Shown: positions 40,410 through 48,667 of the stretch, piece after piece | How positions within the stretch are numbered: position 1 is the stretch's first letter | Layout: the number at the start of each line of letters is the position of its first letter | DNA from: Bog-473 sp963777485 | GTDB taxonomy: Bacteria > Actinomycetota > Acidimicrobiia > Acidimicrobiales > RAAP-2 | Assembly (NCBI GenBank): GCA_963777485.1 | Contig: CAVZQP010000004.1 | Coordinates: 62,001-126,000 of the forward strand | Direction: 5' to 3' | DNA: 64,000 nt | Notes under the pieces: generated by a model | Database searches by the model: none | What the model was told of the DNA's origin: nothing | The model's input: only the letters and a program-made list of their open reading frames with translations | Program-made: the position numbers and the translations under genes

Positions 40410-42097
40410 ATGGATCGAGTGAACCTGCAGTTCGAGCGCTATATGAGTGCGCAGGACGCGCTGATGTGGAGGATCGAGCACGACCCGGTGCTGCGCTCGA
40501 CCATCACCGGCGTGGTCCTCCTTGACCAGCCTCCCGACCGGGAACGGCTTACCGAGCGCATCGACGAGGCGTCACGGCTGGTGGTCCGACTGCGCCAGCA
40601 CGTGGTGGAGTCGCCGTTCAACTTGGCACCCCCCGAGTACGTGGTTGACGAGCACTTTGACCTCTCCTACCACCTGCGGTTCGAGCGAGCTCCGGGGCGG
40701 GGCACGCTGCGCGACGTGCTCGACTACGCCGGACCCTTCGCCATGGCGGGGTTCGATCGCGCGCGCCCGCTGTGGGAGTTCGTGGTCCTCGAGGGCGTCG
40801 AAGGCGGCCGCTCCGCCATGGTGCAGAAGATTCACCACTCCCTGGCCGACGGGATCGGCATGATGCGGATTTCCATGTCCTTCCTCGAGACCGAGCGGGC
40901 GCCCCAAGAGGACCGTGGTCCTCACCCGGACGCGCCGACCGAGGAGCACCCGCAGACGCTCGGAAGGGTGGGTCGTGGCATCGCCTACCGCACCGGCCGC
41001 CAGCTCTCCGCCATCGGCGAGGTGCCGCCACGGGCTCTCGGGATCGCCCGGGACCCCCTGGGCGCGGCCGGGGGGGCGCTGCGGTCAACGGCCTCGGTCG
41101 CTCGCCTGCTGCAGCCGGTCACTGCGCCCTTGAGCCCGATCATGGGGAATCGCTCACTCAGCTTGCACCTCGACACGATGAACGCCTCCCTCCCGGCGAT
41201 GAAGGCGGCGGCGAAACTGGTGGACGGTCGGCTCAACGACGCCTTCCTGGCCGGTGTGGCGGGCGGCTTGGCGCAGTACCACCTCAAGCACGGGGCCGAG
41301 GTCGAGGAACTTCGCATGACCATGCCGATCAACATCCGCCCGAGACATGGTGGCCCAGTGGGGGGCAATCAGTTCGTCCCGGCTCGCTTCTCCTTTCCCG
41401 TGTCGATCACTGACCCCGTGGAGCGCATGGCGCGGATGAAGGCGCTCGTCGCCGCCCAGCGTGCCGAGCCCGCCCTGCGGTTCGCCGGGACCATCTCGGG
41501 GTTCTTCAACCGCCTCCCGATCGGGCTGACCACCGCAGTGTTCGGGGGGATGCTCAAGGCCATTGACGTAGTCACCACCAACGTTCCGGGCGCGCCGTAC
41601 CCGATCTACATCTCGGGCGCCAAGATGCTGGCGAACTACGGGTTCGGCCCGCTGAGCGGCGCCGGGTGCAACATCACCCTGTTGAGCTACGTCGACGAGC
41701 TCCACTTTGGCGTCAGCACCGATCCGGCGGCCGTCCCGGACCCCGAGACCTTTGTCGACTGCCTGCAGGGCGGTATTTCAGAGATTGAGGGCCTGGTACG
41801 GCACTGAGATGCCCGGGGTAGATCTTGGCCATCTGGTTCGAGATCTTCATCGGCGTACCCGTGGTCCGGGCCGTGATCGGCGGGAACAGCATGAGCGCGG
41901 CCACATCTGAGTTCCGATCGTTCAGAGGGTCCACTGGCCGATTAGCGCCAAGGCAAAGGTATCGACCAGGCATATACAGACGCCCGGCCCGCTCCGCATC
42001 GAGCGGGGGTTCACGTAGTCTTGGTCCCCTCAGGAATTCGCCGGCGAATTATGACTGAGTTCTGGACCACGCCCGCGAGAGCCCCTGGCAGAGGTCC
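40163..42097. mobile_element. Integrase-less cassette 1 (1.94 kb) between tRNA-Ser repeats A and B
   Basis: Bounded by two identical 29-bp cores ending in the tRNA-Ser anticodon loop. It carries one gene, a WS/DGAT. No recombinase, replication or transfer gene is present. ATTATGGACA-type motifs lie ~116 bp inside the left junction and, in degraded form, ~50 bp inside the right one, as arm-type recombinase sites would. Inference: a non-autonomous element moved by an integrase encoded elsewhere, or a deletion remnant. Confidence 0.65.
40410..41807 (+). CDS. Wax ester synthase/diacylglycerol acyltransferase (WS/DGAT) 2
   Basis: 465 residues from ATG 40410; an internal ATG 28 codons after the first possible TTG (MSAQDALMWRIEHDP) is another candidate. 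Catalytic HHxxxDG (IHHSLADG), VDGRLNDAFLAGVAGGL and VVTTNVPGAPYPIYISG are all present, so it should be active. Sequence is clearly different from the copy at 19777, with Ala/Pro-rich linker. It is the sole cargo of cassette 1, implying a second, horizontally acquired storage-lipid enzyme. Confidence 0.92.
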   Translation: MDRVNLQFERYMSAQDALMWRIEHDPVLRSTITGVVLLDQPPDRERLTERIDEASRLVVRLRQHVVESPFNLAPPEYVVDEHFDLSYHLRFERAPGRGTLRDVLDYAGPFAMAGFDRARPLWEFVVLEGVEGGRSAMVQKIHHSLADGIGMMRISMSFLETERAPQEDRGPHPDAPTEEHPQTLGRVGRGIAYRTGRQLSAIGEVPPRALGIARDPLGAAGGALRSTASVARLLQPVTAPLSPIMGNRSLSLHLDTMNASLPAMKAAAKLVDGRLNDAFLAGVAGGLAQYHLKHGAEVEELRMTMPINIRPRHGGPVGGNQFVPARFSFPVSITDPVERMARMKALVAAQRAEPALRFAGTISGFFNRLPIGLTTAVFGGMLKAIDVVTTNVPGAPYPIYISGAKMLANYGFGPLSGAGCNITLLSYVDELHFGVSTDPAAVPDPETFVDCLQGGISEIEGLVRH

Positions 42098-42343
42098 GAG
42101 AGCGGCCGAATCGGACTCACTGCTAACCCGAGCCACGCAGTCCATCTAGACAGGAACCGTCCATCAAGTCGGTCCTCACCAGCGGTGTCGTCCGCATTGT
42201 CCAGCCCGCCGTCAGCGTTTCGTCGGAGTTTATGGACAGGATTATGGACAAAAGGAAATGCCGTTCAGCAGTGTCGCTCTTCCTCTTCATCCGGTGTAGA
42301 GAGCCGACAACACGTCCCCAGCGTCGTCGGCCTCGGGCCGGGG
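41808..42343. other. Intergenic region with middle tRNA-Ser-derived junction
   Basis: 536 bp with no convincing gene. It holds repeat B (42010-42126) and two ATTATGGACA-like motifs at 42229-42238 and 42241-42250. The rest has no recognisable structure. Confidence 0.65.
42010..42126 (+). repeat. Direct repeat B: degenerate tRNA-Ser(GCU) promoter and 5' half
   Basis: TAGTCT at 42016-42021 replaces TAGGCT, the acceptor strand reads GGCAGAGG instead of GGAGAGG, and the core 42098-42126 is intact. ATTATG at 42048 sits ~50 bp before the core, as in repeat C. The decay of the tRNA parts fits a junction that no longer needs to make tRNA. Confidence 0.82.
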
Positions 42344-43135
42344 TCAGCAATGAGGACTCGGAAGTCCGCGAGACACAGAAACGAGGGCGGCCGACATTGA
42401 GCCAGAGTTGACTTTTATTGCCTCGCTTCTGAAAGGCTGTTCGAGGCTGACGATTAGAAGAATGATCGAAAGGATCACGGCGGTGACTCCGACGATCATG
42501 GCGAACTGCGGCCACGCCCGGTCGACGTAGGTGACTGCGCCAACCGCGAGGATTACCACGGCAGCTCCGAACGCGATGACGAGCCACACCAGTAGCGGGA
42601 GCGACGTCTTGGCTGCGCGGATCCGAGAAGCCCTCGAGCTGGTCAGCGTCGACAGCTGTGTCGTGATCGCGGTCGTGACGATCGTGTCGCGTGGACTCGG
42701 TGCTGAAGGCAGGGTTGTGGCGGTTTGATAGAGCTTGAGCAGGGCTGAGTCGTCATCGAGTTGGGACGTGTCGCCGGCTCTCATGGCGGGAAATTCGACG
42801 TTGACGACCGAGCTGGCATAGCAGGTGAGATCGTTGAGCATCTGCCGACTGGTCGGTGCCGGAAGAGTTCTGGCGAGGTTGCCGAGCGACACGACCGCGT
42901 CGCCTTCCGCCACTGTCTGTTGTTGGGCCGCGTTGAACGCCTGCAGCGCCGTCGCAAGCACGAAGGCGATGAGGAGGGCATAGGTCGCGGTAAGCGCCCG
43001 GAGCGCCGGGGAGCCTCCGTGGTTGCTCACCAGGTGATCCCGACCCGGGAACAGCCGGCGGAGGCCCACCGTGAGAAGAGCGGCAACGGTCAGTGAGCCG
43101 AAGGCAATGATCAAGATGGCCACCCAGAGCTGCAC
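42344..43135 (-). CDS. DUF4239-like four-helix membrane protein
   Basis: 263 residues from GTG 43135, which has GGAGGT 6 nt upstream. Helices near 4-26 (WVAILIIAFGSLTVAALL), 50-70 (ALTATYALLIAFVLATAL), ~180-205 and ~210-235, with a soluble stretch between helices 2 and 3 (QAFNAAQQQTVAEGDAVVSL). This is the layout of DUF4239 (bestrophin-like) proteins. Transport or channel function is guessed for the family but not shown. Confidence 0.8.
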   Translation of the reverse strand: MQLWVAILIIAFGSLTVAALLTVGLRRLFPGRDHLVSNHGGSPALRALTATYALLIAFVLATALQAFNAAQQQTVAEGDAVVSLGNLARTLPAPTSRQMLNDLTCYASSVVNVEFPAMRAGDTSQLDDDSALLKLYQTATTLPSAPSPRDTIVTTAITTQLSTLTSSRASRIRAAKTSLPLLVWLVIAFGAAVVILAVGAVTYVDRAWPQFAMIVGVTAVILSIILLIVSLEQPFRSEAIKVNSGSMSAALVSVSRGLPSPHC

Positions 43136-43336
43136 TGCCGGACCTCCGCGTCGAACCGCGAATGTAAGCGGTGGCAGCCCGGAAACGGAGGATGGGGAAA
43201 CGTTGGTGACGCTCTTGCGCAGCTCGCGTTTGGTCACCGCGGCAGTCGTTCCCTACGCCTCTGTGTCGCTCGACCCAGCCGTGGCCTACAACTTTCGGCG
43301 AGTCGTCACGGACATTCTCGGCAGCGTCTGAGCGGC

Positions 43337-44758
43337 CTACGGCGTGACCTCCTTGAGGTCGCCCTCGACCATGCCTCGCCGAATGGCAGACACCAAACGA
43401 GCGTGATCCCGCTCGTTCTGATCGGCGTAGCTCAGGGCGAAGTGTCGCATGGCCTTGGTAAAAATGTCTCCCTTACCGATGTAGGCATCGATTGCGACCG
43501 GGTCGCCTGATCGTGCATGGGCTCGTGCAAGCGTGTTGCCGCATGCCCTCGCGAAAGACACGAACACCGGAGCAATCGTGTCCGTCTTCGGGATGATCTT
43601 CATGTCACGGTATTGGCGCACGTAGTAGTCGCGTCCACCGAGAGAACCCCAGCCGACAAAGATGTCGGTGGCACTCTGAACCATCCGCTTGCCCAGAATG
43701 ACGCGCGTCCCGTGGTTGACATGGGCGCTTGGGTAGGTGTGAGACTCGTAGACCGAGGGCCCGGCTTGCTTGCACTGGATGAACAGAGGGTCTGATCCCG
43801 ATCGCCCTTCAAGCAGCACGAGGTATACGACCATGCCGACACTGCCGACCCCGACCACTTGGCGGACCATATCGACGGGGGTGAAGCGGTCGAAGAGCGT
43901 CCGACGGTCGTCCTGAAGAGTCTCGCGGTAGCCCGCCAGAAGGTGGTTGACGATGTCACCCTGTTCGTCGTCATCGATCGTGACGCGTAGCGGCGGCTGG
44001 GTAGTGATGCGAGGTCGTCCGCGCGCCATCGTCGTCAGCTTTGCGAATGACCCGCGGCTGGTCCGTTTCGCCTTGCCTTTCTCGATCTGGATCTTCACCT
44101 TTCCTCGGTCGGCTGGCTCGAAGTAGCCAACGAATCGCTCCGCGTGCATGCCGTCGTACCAGATGTCGATTTCGGGCAGCGAGGCATAGCGCCGCATACG
44201 ACGCCGGTACGCCTCGAGGGCTGCCGTAACCGCGGCTTCGGCCTTGGCGGGTCGTACACCGTTGTCACGCGCCGCAACGACGAGACTTGCCGCTAAGCGC
44301 GCCACGTCCCATTCGAAAGGGCCAGGCAGCGTCTCGTCGAAGTCGCGCAGGTCAAAGTTGAGGTTCCGTTCGGGCGTGGCCCACAGGCCGAAGTTGAGGA
44401 CGTGGGCGTCGCCGCAAAGCTGCACCTCGAGCCGGCTGTGCGGGCGCGAAGCCAAGTCGGCGGCCATCACCGCGGCGGCCCCCCGGTAGAAGTTCCACGG
44501 GGATACCGCCATCCGCTGATGCCGTTGGGGAACCAGGTCGGGGAGGCGGATGCTGTTCTGCGCCACAATGGTCTCAAGAGCGTCGTGGCCACGAACTGCC
44601 TCGTCCCATTCTCCGATCCCCTCGCGCGGCGCGAGCACACGAGACTGGCGACCCAGCTCGCGTCGCTCGACCGTGGTGGCTGCAAGGTCGTGTCGAGAAG
44701 CGACGGGTGTGGCGGTGCCGGAGGATCTGTTCAACTCGTCAACCTCTCTTTCCCACAA
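43337..44758 (-). CDS. DUF2252 family protein
   Basis: 473 residues; the first in-frame start is at 44758 and a later start may be used. Family landmarks: RMAVSPWNFYRGAAAVMAAD, LCGDAHVLNFGLW, FDLRDFDETLPGPFEWDVAR (a kinase-like GDxHxxN...D-x-D arrangement), and VGVGSVGMVVYLVLLEG. The fold resembles aminoglycoside/protein-kinase-like phosphotransferases, but activity is uncharacterised. It is 201 bp upstream of the DUF4239 gene on the same strand. Confidence 0.88.
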   Translation of the reverse strand: MWEREVDELNRSSGTATPVASRHDLAATTVERRELGRQSRVLAPREGIGEWDEAVRGHDALETIVAQNSIRLPDLVPQRHQRMAVSPWNFYRGAAAVMAADLASRPHSRLEVQLCGDAHVLNFGLWATPERNLNFDLRDFDETLPGPFEWDVARLAASLVVAARDNGVRPAKAEAAVTAALEAYRRRMRRYASLPEIDIWYDGMHAERFVGYFEPADRGKVKIQIEKGKAKRTSRGSFAKLTTMARGRPRITTQPPLRVTIDDDEQGDIVNHLLAGYRETLQDDRRTLFDRFTPVDMVRQVVGVGSVGMVVYLVLLEGRSGSDPLFIQCKQAGPSVYESHTYPSAHVNHGTRVILGKRMVQSATDIFVGWGSLGGRDYYVRQYRDMKIIPKTDTIAPVFVSFARACGNTLARAHARSGDPVAIDAYIGKGDIFTKAMRHFALSYADQNERDHARLVSAIRRGMVEGDLKEVTP

Positions 44759-45107
44759 TTACGTCTATGTTGCCCTACGACGTCGTCGCCTGAACGCCTC
44801 TGACGGTGATTGGCTTCGCACTTTGCCTGGCGGGCTCGACCATCGCCGACCCCTTAAAGGTCCCTCGTGTGGCAGGTAACGGTGGCGGGCGGCCGGTTGG
44901 CGATCAAGCCTCCCGACATCGAGATCGAGAGCGCAGGCCCCACGCAAACCAGTTCGCTGGGACATGACCGCCTCCGTTGCGAGGCCGACGCGACGAACGT
45001 CCTCTGGACGGCCAAACGCCTCCCCGGGCTTCACGTAGGCTGGTCGGGCACAGGATTTCGAAGGCGAATTATGGACAGGGTTCCAGACGTCGCACGCGAA
45101 AGCCCTG
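44759..45107. other. Intergenic region upstream of tRNA-Ser
   Basis: 349 bp. It contains the promoter side of repeat C (TAGGCT at 45036-45041) and an ATTATGGACA motif at 45068-45077. I see no gene. Confidence 0.65.
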
Positions 45108-45146
45108 GGAGAGGTGCGAGAGCGGCCGAATCGGACTCACTGCTAA
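45030..45146 (+). repeat. Direct repeat C: promoter and 5' half of the intact tRNA-Ser
   Basis: Third copy of the promoter/5'-half unit, about three-quarters identical to repeat B over the promoter part and identical in the 29-bp core 45118-45146. It is continuous with a full tRNA 3' half. Confidence 0.85.
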
Positions 45147-45196
45147 TGAGTTGACCTGGGTAACTGGGTCCGAGGGTTCAAATCCCTCCCTCTCCG
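45108..45196 (+). tRNA. serX: tRNA-Ser (anticodon GCU)
   Basis: 89 nt. Acceptor GGAGAGG pairs with CCTCTCC at 45189-45195 plus discriminator G. Anticodon stem ACTCA/TGAGT around loop CTGCTAA with anticodon GCT at 45142-45144. Long variable arm of a class II tRNA. T-arm GAGGG-TTCAAAT-CCCTC at 45172-45188. CCA is not encoded. It is the attachment gene for the two cassettes to its left. The symbol is a convention only. Confidence 0.95.
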
Positions 45197-45304
45197 CTCA
45201 GTCGCCGCGCACCCGGTGCGCGGTGGTCTGAACATTGGGCTCGTCGCGAGCGGGCCCGCCGAGCACCGTCACCCCGGCGGGAGCCGGCCCGGGGGTCGAG
45301 GAGC

Positions 45305-46708
45305 GTGTGCGAAGTCGTGGGTCTCTACTACATGCAGACCCTGGGATGTCCCAAGAACCAGGTCGACTCGGACAAGCTCGAGGGGTACCTCGCGGCGCAG
45401 GGCTACGAGGGCACGGCTGACCCCGACGGCGCCGATCTCGTCGTCGTCAACACGTGCGCCTTCATCGAGGCTGCGCGCCAGGAGTCGATCGACACCGTCT
45501 TGATGCTGGCCGAGCGCCGCCGGCCGGGCGCTCGCCTCGTCGTGACCGGCTGCATGGCCGAGCGCTACGGCGACGAGCTGCGCGACGCCCTCCCCGAGGT
45601 CGACCTCGTCGCCGGCTTCGGGCACGACCTCGTCACCGCGCCGGCCGCTCCGGCGCACACCGTCGCCGTGACTCTCGGTGCGGCCCGCAAGACCCCGCCG
45701 CCGACGCCGTCACCCGCCGCCGGCTTCGACCTCCTCGAACTCCCGCGGCCCGCCGCCCACGCGCCATGGGCCTACGTGAAGGTCGCCGAGGGTTGCGACC
45801 GTATCTGCGGCTTCTGCGCCATCCCGTCGTTCCGCGGCAAGCAGCGCTCGCGCACCCATGACGACGTCCTCGCCGAGGTCGACCGCCTCCTCGAATCCCC
45901 GACCACCGCCGGCGGGCCACCCCTGCGCGAGATCGTGCTCGTCGCGCAGGACCTCGCGTCCTACGGCCGCGACCGCAGCGGCCCCGGCCGCGCCGGCGGC
46001 GCCACCAAACACGGACGCCCGTCGCCCATCGCTGCCCTCACCCGCGCCGTGTCGCAACGCGTCGAACGCACGAGACTGCTGTATCTGTACCCGTCGGGCC
46101 TCACGGACGAATTGATCGGCGCCGTACTCGATACGAACGTGCCCTACTTCGACCTCTCCCTCCAGCACGTGTCCCGCCCGCACCTGGCGCGCATGCGGCG
46201 CTGGGGCGACGGCGAGCGCTTCTTGCGCCGCATCGCCGACATCCGCGCCGCCGAGCCTGCCGCCACCTTCCGCTCGTCGTTCATCCTCGGCTACCCCGGC
46301 GAGACCGAGCGCGACCACGACCTGCTCCTCGAGTTCCTCGCCGCCGCCCAGCTCGACTGGGCCGGCTTCTTCACCTTCTCGAGGGAGGACGGCACCCACG
46401 CTGCCGGCCTGCCCGACCAGGTCCCGTCCGAGCTCGCGCTCGAACGGCTGCGCGAGTGCGCCGAGCTCCAGGACGCCATCACCGCCGCCAAGCGCGACGC
46501 GCTCGTCGGCCAGACGCGCCGGGTCCTCGTCGACGCGCCCGGCCTCGGCCGCACTGTGCACGAGGCGCCCGAGATCGACGGCATCGTGCACGTGCCCGAC
46601 GACCTGGCGGTCGGCGACCTCGTCGACCTTGCCCTCGTCGGCGCGGAGGGTCCCGACCTGCGTGCTGTGCCCGTCGCCACCCTCGCAGCAACCGGAGCCG
46701 CCCAGTGA
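45305..46708 (+). CDS. rimO: Ribosomal protein S12 methylthiotransferase
   Basis: 467 residues from GTG 45305. N-terminal UPF0004 domain (MQTLGCPKNQVDSDKLEGYL, VVNTCAFIEAARQESID) with its own cluster cysteines, radical-SAM motif CDRICGFC in VAEGCDRICGFCAIPSFRGK, and a C-terminal TRAM-like domain. It adds methylthio to an Asp of ribosomal protein S12. The GTGA overlap with pgsA couples them. Confidence 0.94.
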   Translation: MCEVVGLYYMQTLGCPKNQVDSDKLEGYLAAQGYEGTADPDGADLVVVNTCAFIEAARQESIDTVLMLAERRRPGARLVVTGCMAERYGDELRDALPEVDLVAGFGHDLVTAPAAPAHTVAVTLGAARKTPPPTPSPAAGFDLLELPRPAAHAPWAYVKVAEGCDRICGFCAIPSFRGKQRSRTHDDVLAEVDRLLESPTTAGGPPLREIVLVAQDLASYGRDRSGPGRAGGATKHGRPSPIAALTRAVSQRVERTRLLYLYPSGLTDELIGAVLDTNVPYFDLSLQHVSRPHLARMRRWGDGERFLRRIADIRAAEPAATFRSSFILGYPGETERDHDLLLEFLAAAQLDWAGFFTFSREDGTHAAGLPDQVPSELALERLRECAELQDAITAAKRDALVGQTRRVLVDAPGLGRTVHEAPEIDGIVHVPDDLAVGDLVDLALVGAEGPDLRAVPVATLAATGAAQ

Positions 46709-47289
46709 GCGAAGTCGCCCCCGAGCGCCCGGGCTATACGTTCGGCCCGAGCGCGCTGGTCACCCCCGCCAACGCGGTCACCGTGGCCCGGCTGCTCGCC
46801 GCACCGGTCTACGTCCTCATGCTCGTCGCTTGGGGAGCGTCGTGGGTCAACGTCGTCGTCGGTTTCTTCCTCGCCGCCAGCGACGGGCTCGACGGCTACA
46901 TCGCGCGCCGCCACGGCACCACCCGTTCTGGCGCCTTCCTCGACCCGCTGGCCGACAAAGCCGTCGTCCTCGGCGCGCTCATCACGCTGGCCGCCCAGGG
47001 CCACCTGCCCTGGTTGCCCGTCGGTCTCATCTGTGCCCGCGAGGCCGGTATGCAGGGCTATCGCTCGTGGGTCGGCCGCCGCGGGGTTTCCATCCCTGCC
47101 CGCAACACCGCCAAGCTCAAGACCTTCGTCCAGGACGTCGCCGTCGGCGTGTGCATCATCCCGCCGCTGGCGCATCAGCACGGCCTTCAGCTCGCGATGA
47201 TCTGGCTGGCATGCGCGCTCACCCTCTTCACGGGGGCCGAGTACCTGCTCGATGGACGCCGGGCCATGCGGCAACCCGCCGGCTCCTAA
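46705..47289 (+). CDS. pgsA: CDP-alcohol phosphatidyltransferase (PgsA-like)
   Basis: 194 residues from GTG 46705, overlapping the rimO stop. The family signature D-x2-DG-x2-AR-x8-G-x3-D-x3-D is present in SDGLDGYIARRHG to GAFLDPLADK. Five to six helices. Probably makes phosphatidylglycerol phosphate from CDP-diacylglycerol and glycerol-3-P. It lies between rimO and cinA, the usual actinobacterial place for pgsA. Confidence 0.9.
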   Translation: MSEVAPERPGYTFGPSALVTPANAVTVARLLAAPVYVLMLVAWGASWVNVVVGFFLAASDGLDGYIARRHGTTRSGAFLDPLADKAVVLGALITLAAQGHLPWLPVGLICAREAGMQGYRSWVGRRGVSIPARNTAKLKTFVQDVAVGVCIIPPLAHQHGLQLAMIWLACALTLFTGAEYLLDGRRAMRQPAGS

Positions 47290-47300
47290 GGTCACTCGCC

Positions 47301-48566
47301 GTGAGGATCGAGATCGTGGCGGTCGGCACCGAGCTGCTGCTCGGGCAGATTGCGGACACCAACTCCGCCTGGCTGGGAGAGCACCTGGCGGCCAACGGCG
47401 TGTCGTCGCACTTCCACCAGGCGGTGGGCGACAACCACGACCGCATCGTGCTCGCGCTGCGCACGGCGCTGGCCCGCAGCGACGGGGTCATCATGTGCGG
47501 CGGGCTCGGCCCGACCCAGGACGACATCACCCGCGAGGCCATCGCCGAGGTGATGAACGTGCCACTCGTGCGCGAGCAGGCGATCGTCGACCACATCGCG
47601 GCCTTCTTCCGAGCCCGCGGCCGGGAGATGTCGGAGAACAACGCGCGGCAGGCCGATGTCCCGCAGGGCGCGGCGGTCATCGCGCAGGCCGCCGGTACGG
47701 CGCCCGGGCTGATCTGCCCGGTCGGCAACAAGGTCGTCTACGCCGTACCGGGTGTCCCCTACGAGATGGCCGAGATGTTCGAGCGGGCCATCCTTCCCGA
47801 CCTGCGCGCCCGCATGGCCGAGGCCGGCGAGGAGGGCGTCATCGCGAGCCGGGTGCTGCGCACGTGGGGCGCCAGCGAGTCCGGGCTGGCCGAGACGCTC
47901 CAGGACCGCATTGACGCGCTCGATGCAGCCGGCGACGTCACGCTTGCGTTTCTCGCCTCGGGCATCGAGGGCATCAAGGTGCGGATCACCGCACGCGCCC
48001 GCACGCTCGGTGACGTCACCGCGCTGCTCGACAAGGAGGAGGGCGAAGTTCGCCGCTCCATCACCGAACGCCTCGGTGACATCGTGTTCGGGGTCGACGA
48101 CGAGTCGATGGAGGTCGCGGTCGCGAACCGCCTCATCGAGCGAGGGCTGACCTTCGGCGTGGCCGAGTCGTTGACCGGGGGCCTCATCGCCTCCCGTCTC
48201 GTCAACGTGCCGGGCGCCTCCGCCTGGTTCCGCGGCGGCGTCGTTGCCTACGCGTCGGCGATGAAGTTCGACGTGCTGGGGGTGCCCGCCGGGCCGGTGG
48301 TGACCGAGCCGGTGGCCGCGGCCATGGCCGAGGGGGCCTGCAAGGTGACCGGCGCTGACGTGGGCCTCGGGATCACCGGGGTCGCCGGGCCCGACGACCA
48401 GGAGGGAGTGCCGCCGGGGACAATCTTCGTCGGCCTCGCCCTGCCCGACCGGCCGACCGAGACCCGCCAGCTCCGGCTGCCCGGCGATCGGGAACGGGTG
48501 CGCCAGTACGGGGCCATTTCGGCCCTCGACCTGCTGCGACGCGCGCTCGAGCTGCCTTCCGGCTGA
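47301..48566 (+). CDS. cinA: CinA-like competence/NMN deamidase protein
   Basis: 421 residues from GTG 47301. N-terminal MoaB-like domain (EIVAVGTELLLGQIADTNSA, MCGGLGPTQDDITREA, YAVPGVPYEM) with ADP-ribose pyrophosphatase activity in relatives. C-terminal PncC-type NMN amidohydrolase domain (FGVAESLTGGLIASRLV, GITGVAGPDDQ). Repairs or salvages pyridine nucleotides. In many actinobacteria it precedes recA; here about 8.4 kb separates them. Confidence 0.94.
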   Translation: MRIEIVAVGTELLLGQIADTNSAWLGEHLAANGVSSHFHQAVGDNHDRIVLALRTALARSDGVIMCGGLGPTQDDITREAIAEVMNVPLVREQAIVDHIAAFFRARGREMSENNARQADVPQGAAVIAQAAGTAPGLICPVGNKVVYAVPGVPYEMAEMFERAILPDLRARMAEAGEEGVIASRVLRTWGASESGLAETLQDRIDALDAAGDVTLAFLASGIEGIKVRITARARTLGDVTALLDKEEGEVRRSITERLGDIVFGVDDESMEVAVANRLIERGLTFGVAESLTGGLIASRLVNVPGASAWFRGGVVAYASAMKFDVLGVPAGPVVTEPVAAAMAEGACKVTGADVGLGITGVAGPDDQEGVPPGTIFVGLALPDRPTETRQLRLPGDRERVRQYGAISALDLLRRALELPSG

Positions 48567-48667
48567 CCCGGCGCCGCTCGGGGCGCGTTCACAGGAGGCC
48601 CACAGCCGGGTCACACTGGGACGGGAGTCGGCGGTGCGATTCTGGTTCGGCAGGGAGGTATGTCCAA

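Larger units (their letters stand above)
42098..45117. mobile_element. Integrase-less cassette 2 (3.02 kb) between tRNA-Ser repeats B and C
   Basis: Bounded by the 29-bp cores of repeats B and C. Cargo is a DUF4239 membrane protein and a DUF2252 protein, both on the minus strand. No integrase. ATTATGGACA motifs lie ~103-115 bp inside the left junction and 41-50 bp inside the right, mirroring cassette 1. The right end supplies the promoter and 5' half that complete the present tRNA-Ser gene. Confidence 0.65.

Noticed and set aside
42087..42126. A possible third tRNA-Ser gene
   Set aside because: The acceptor strand is broken and the 3' half is missing.
40163..45146. Hidden integrase inside the cassettes
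   Set aside because: The frames on both strands outside the three cargo genes show no tyrosine (R-H-R-Y) or serine recombinase motifs.
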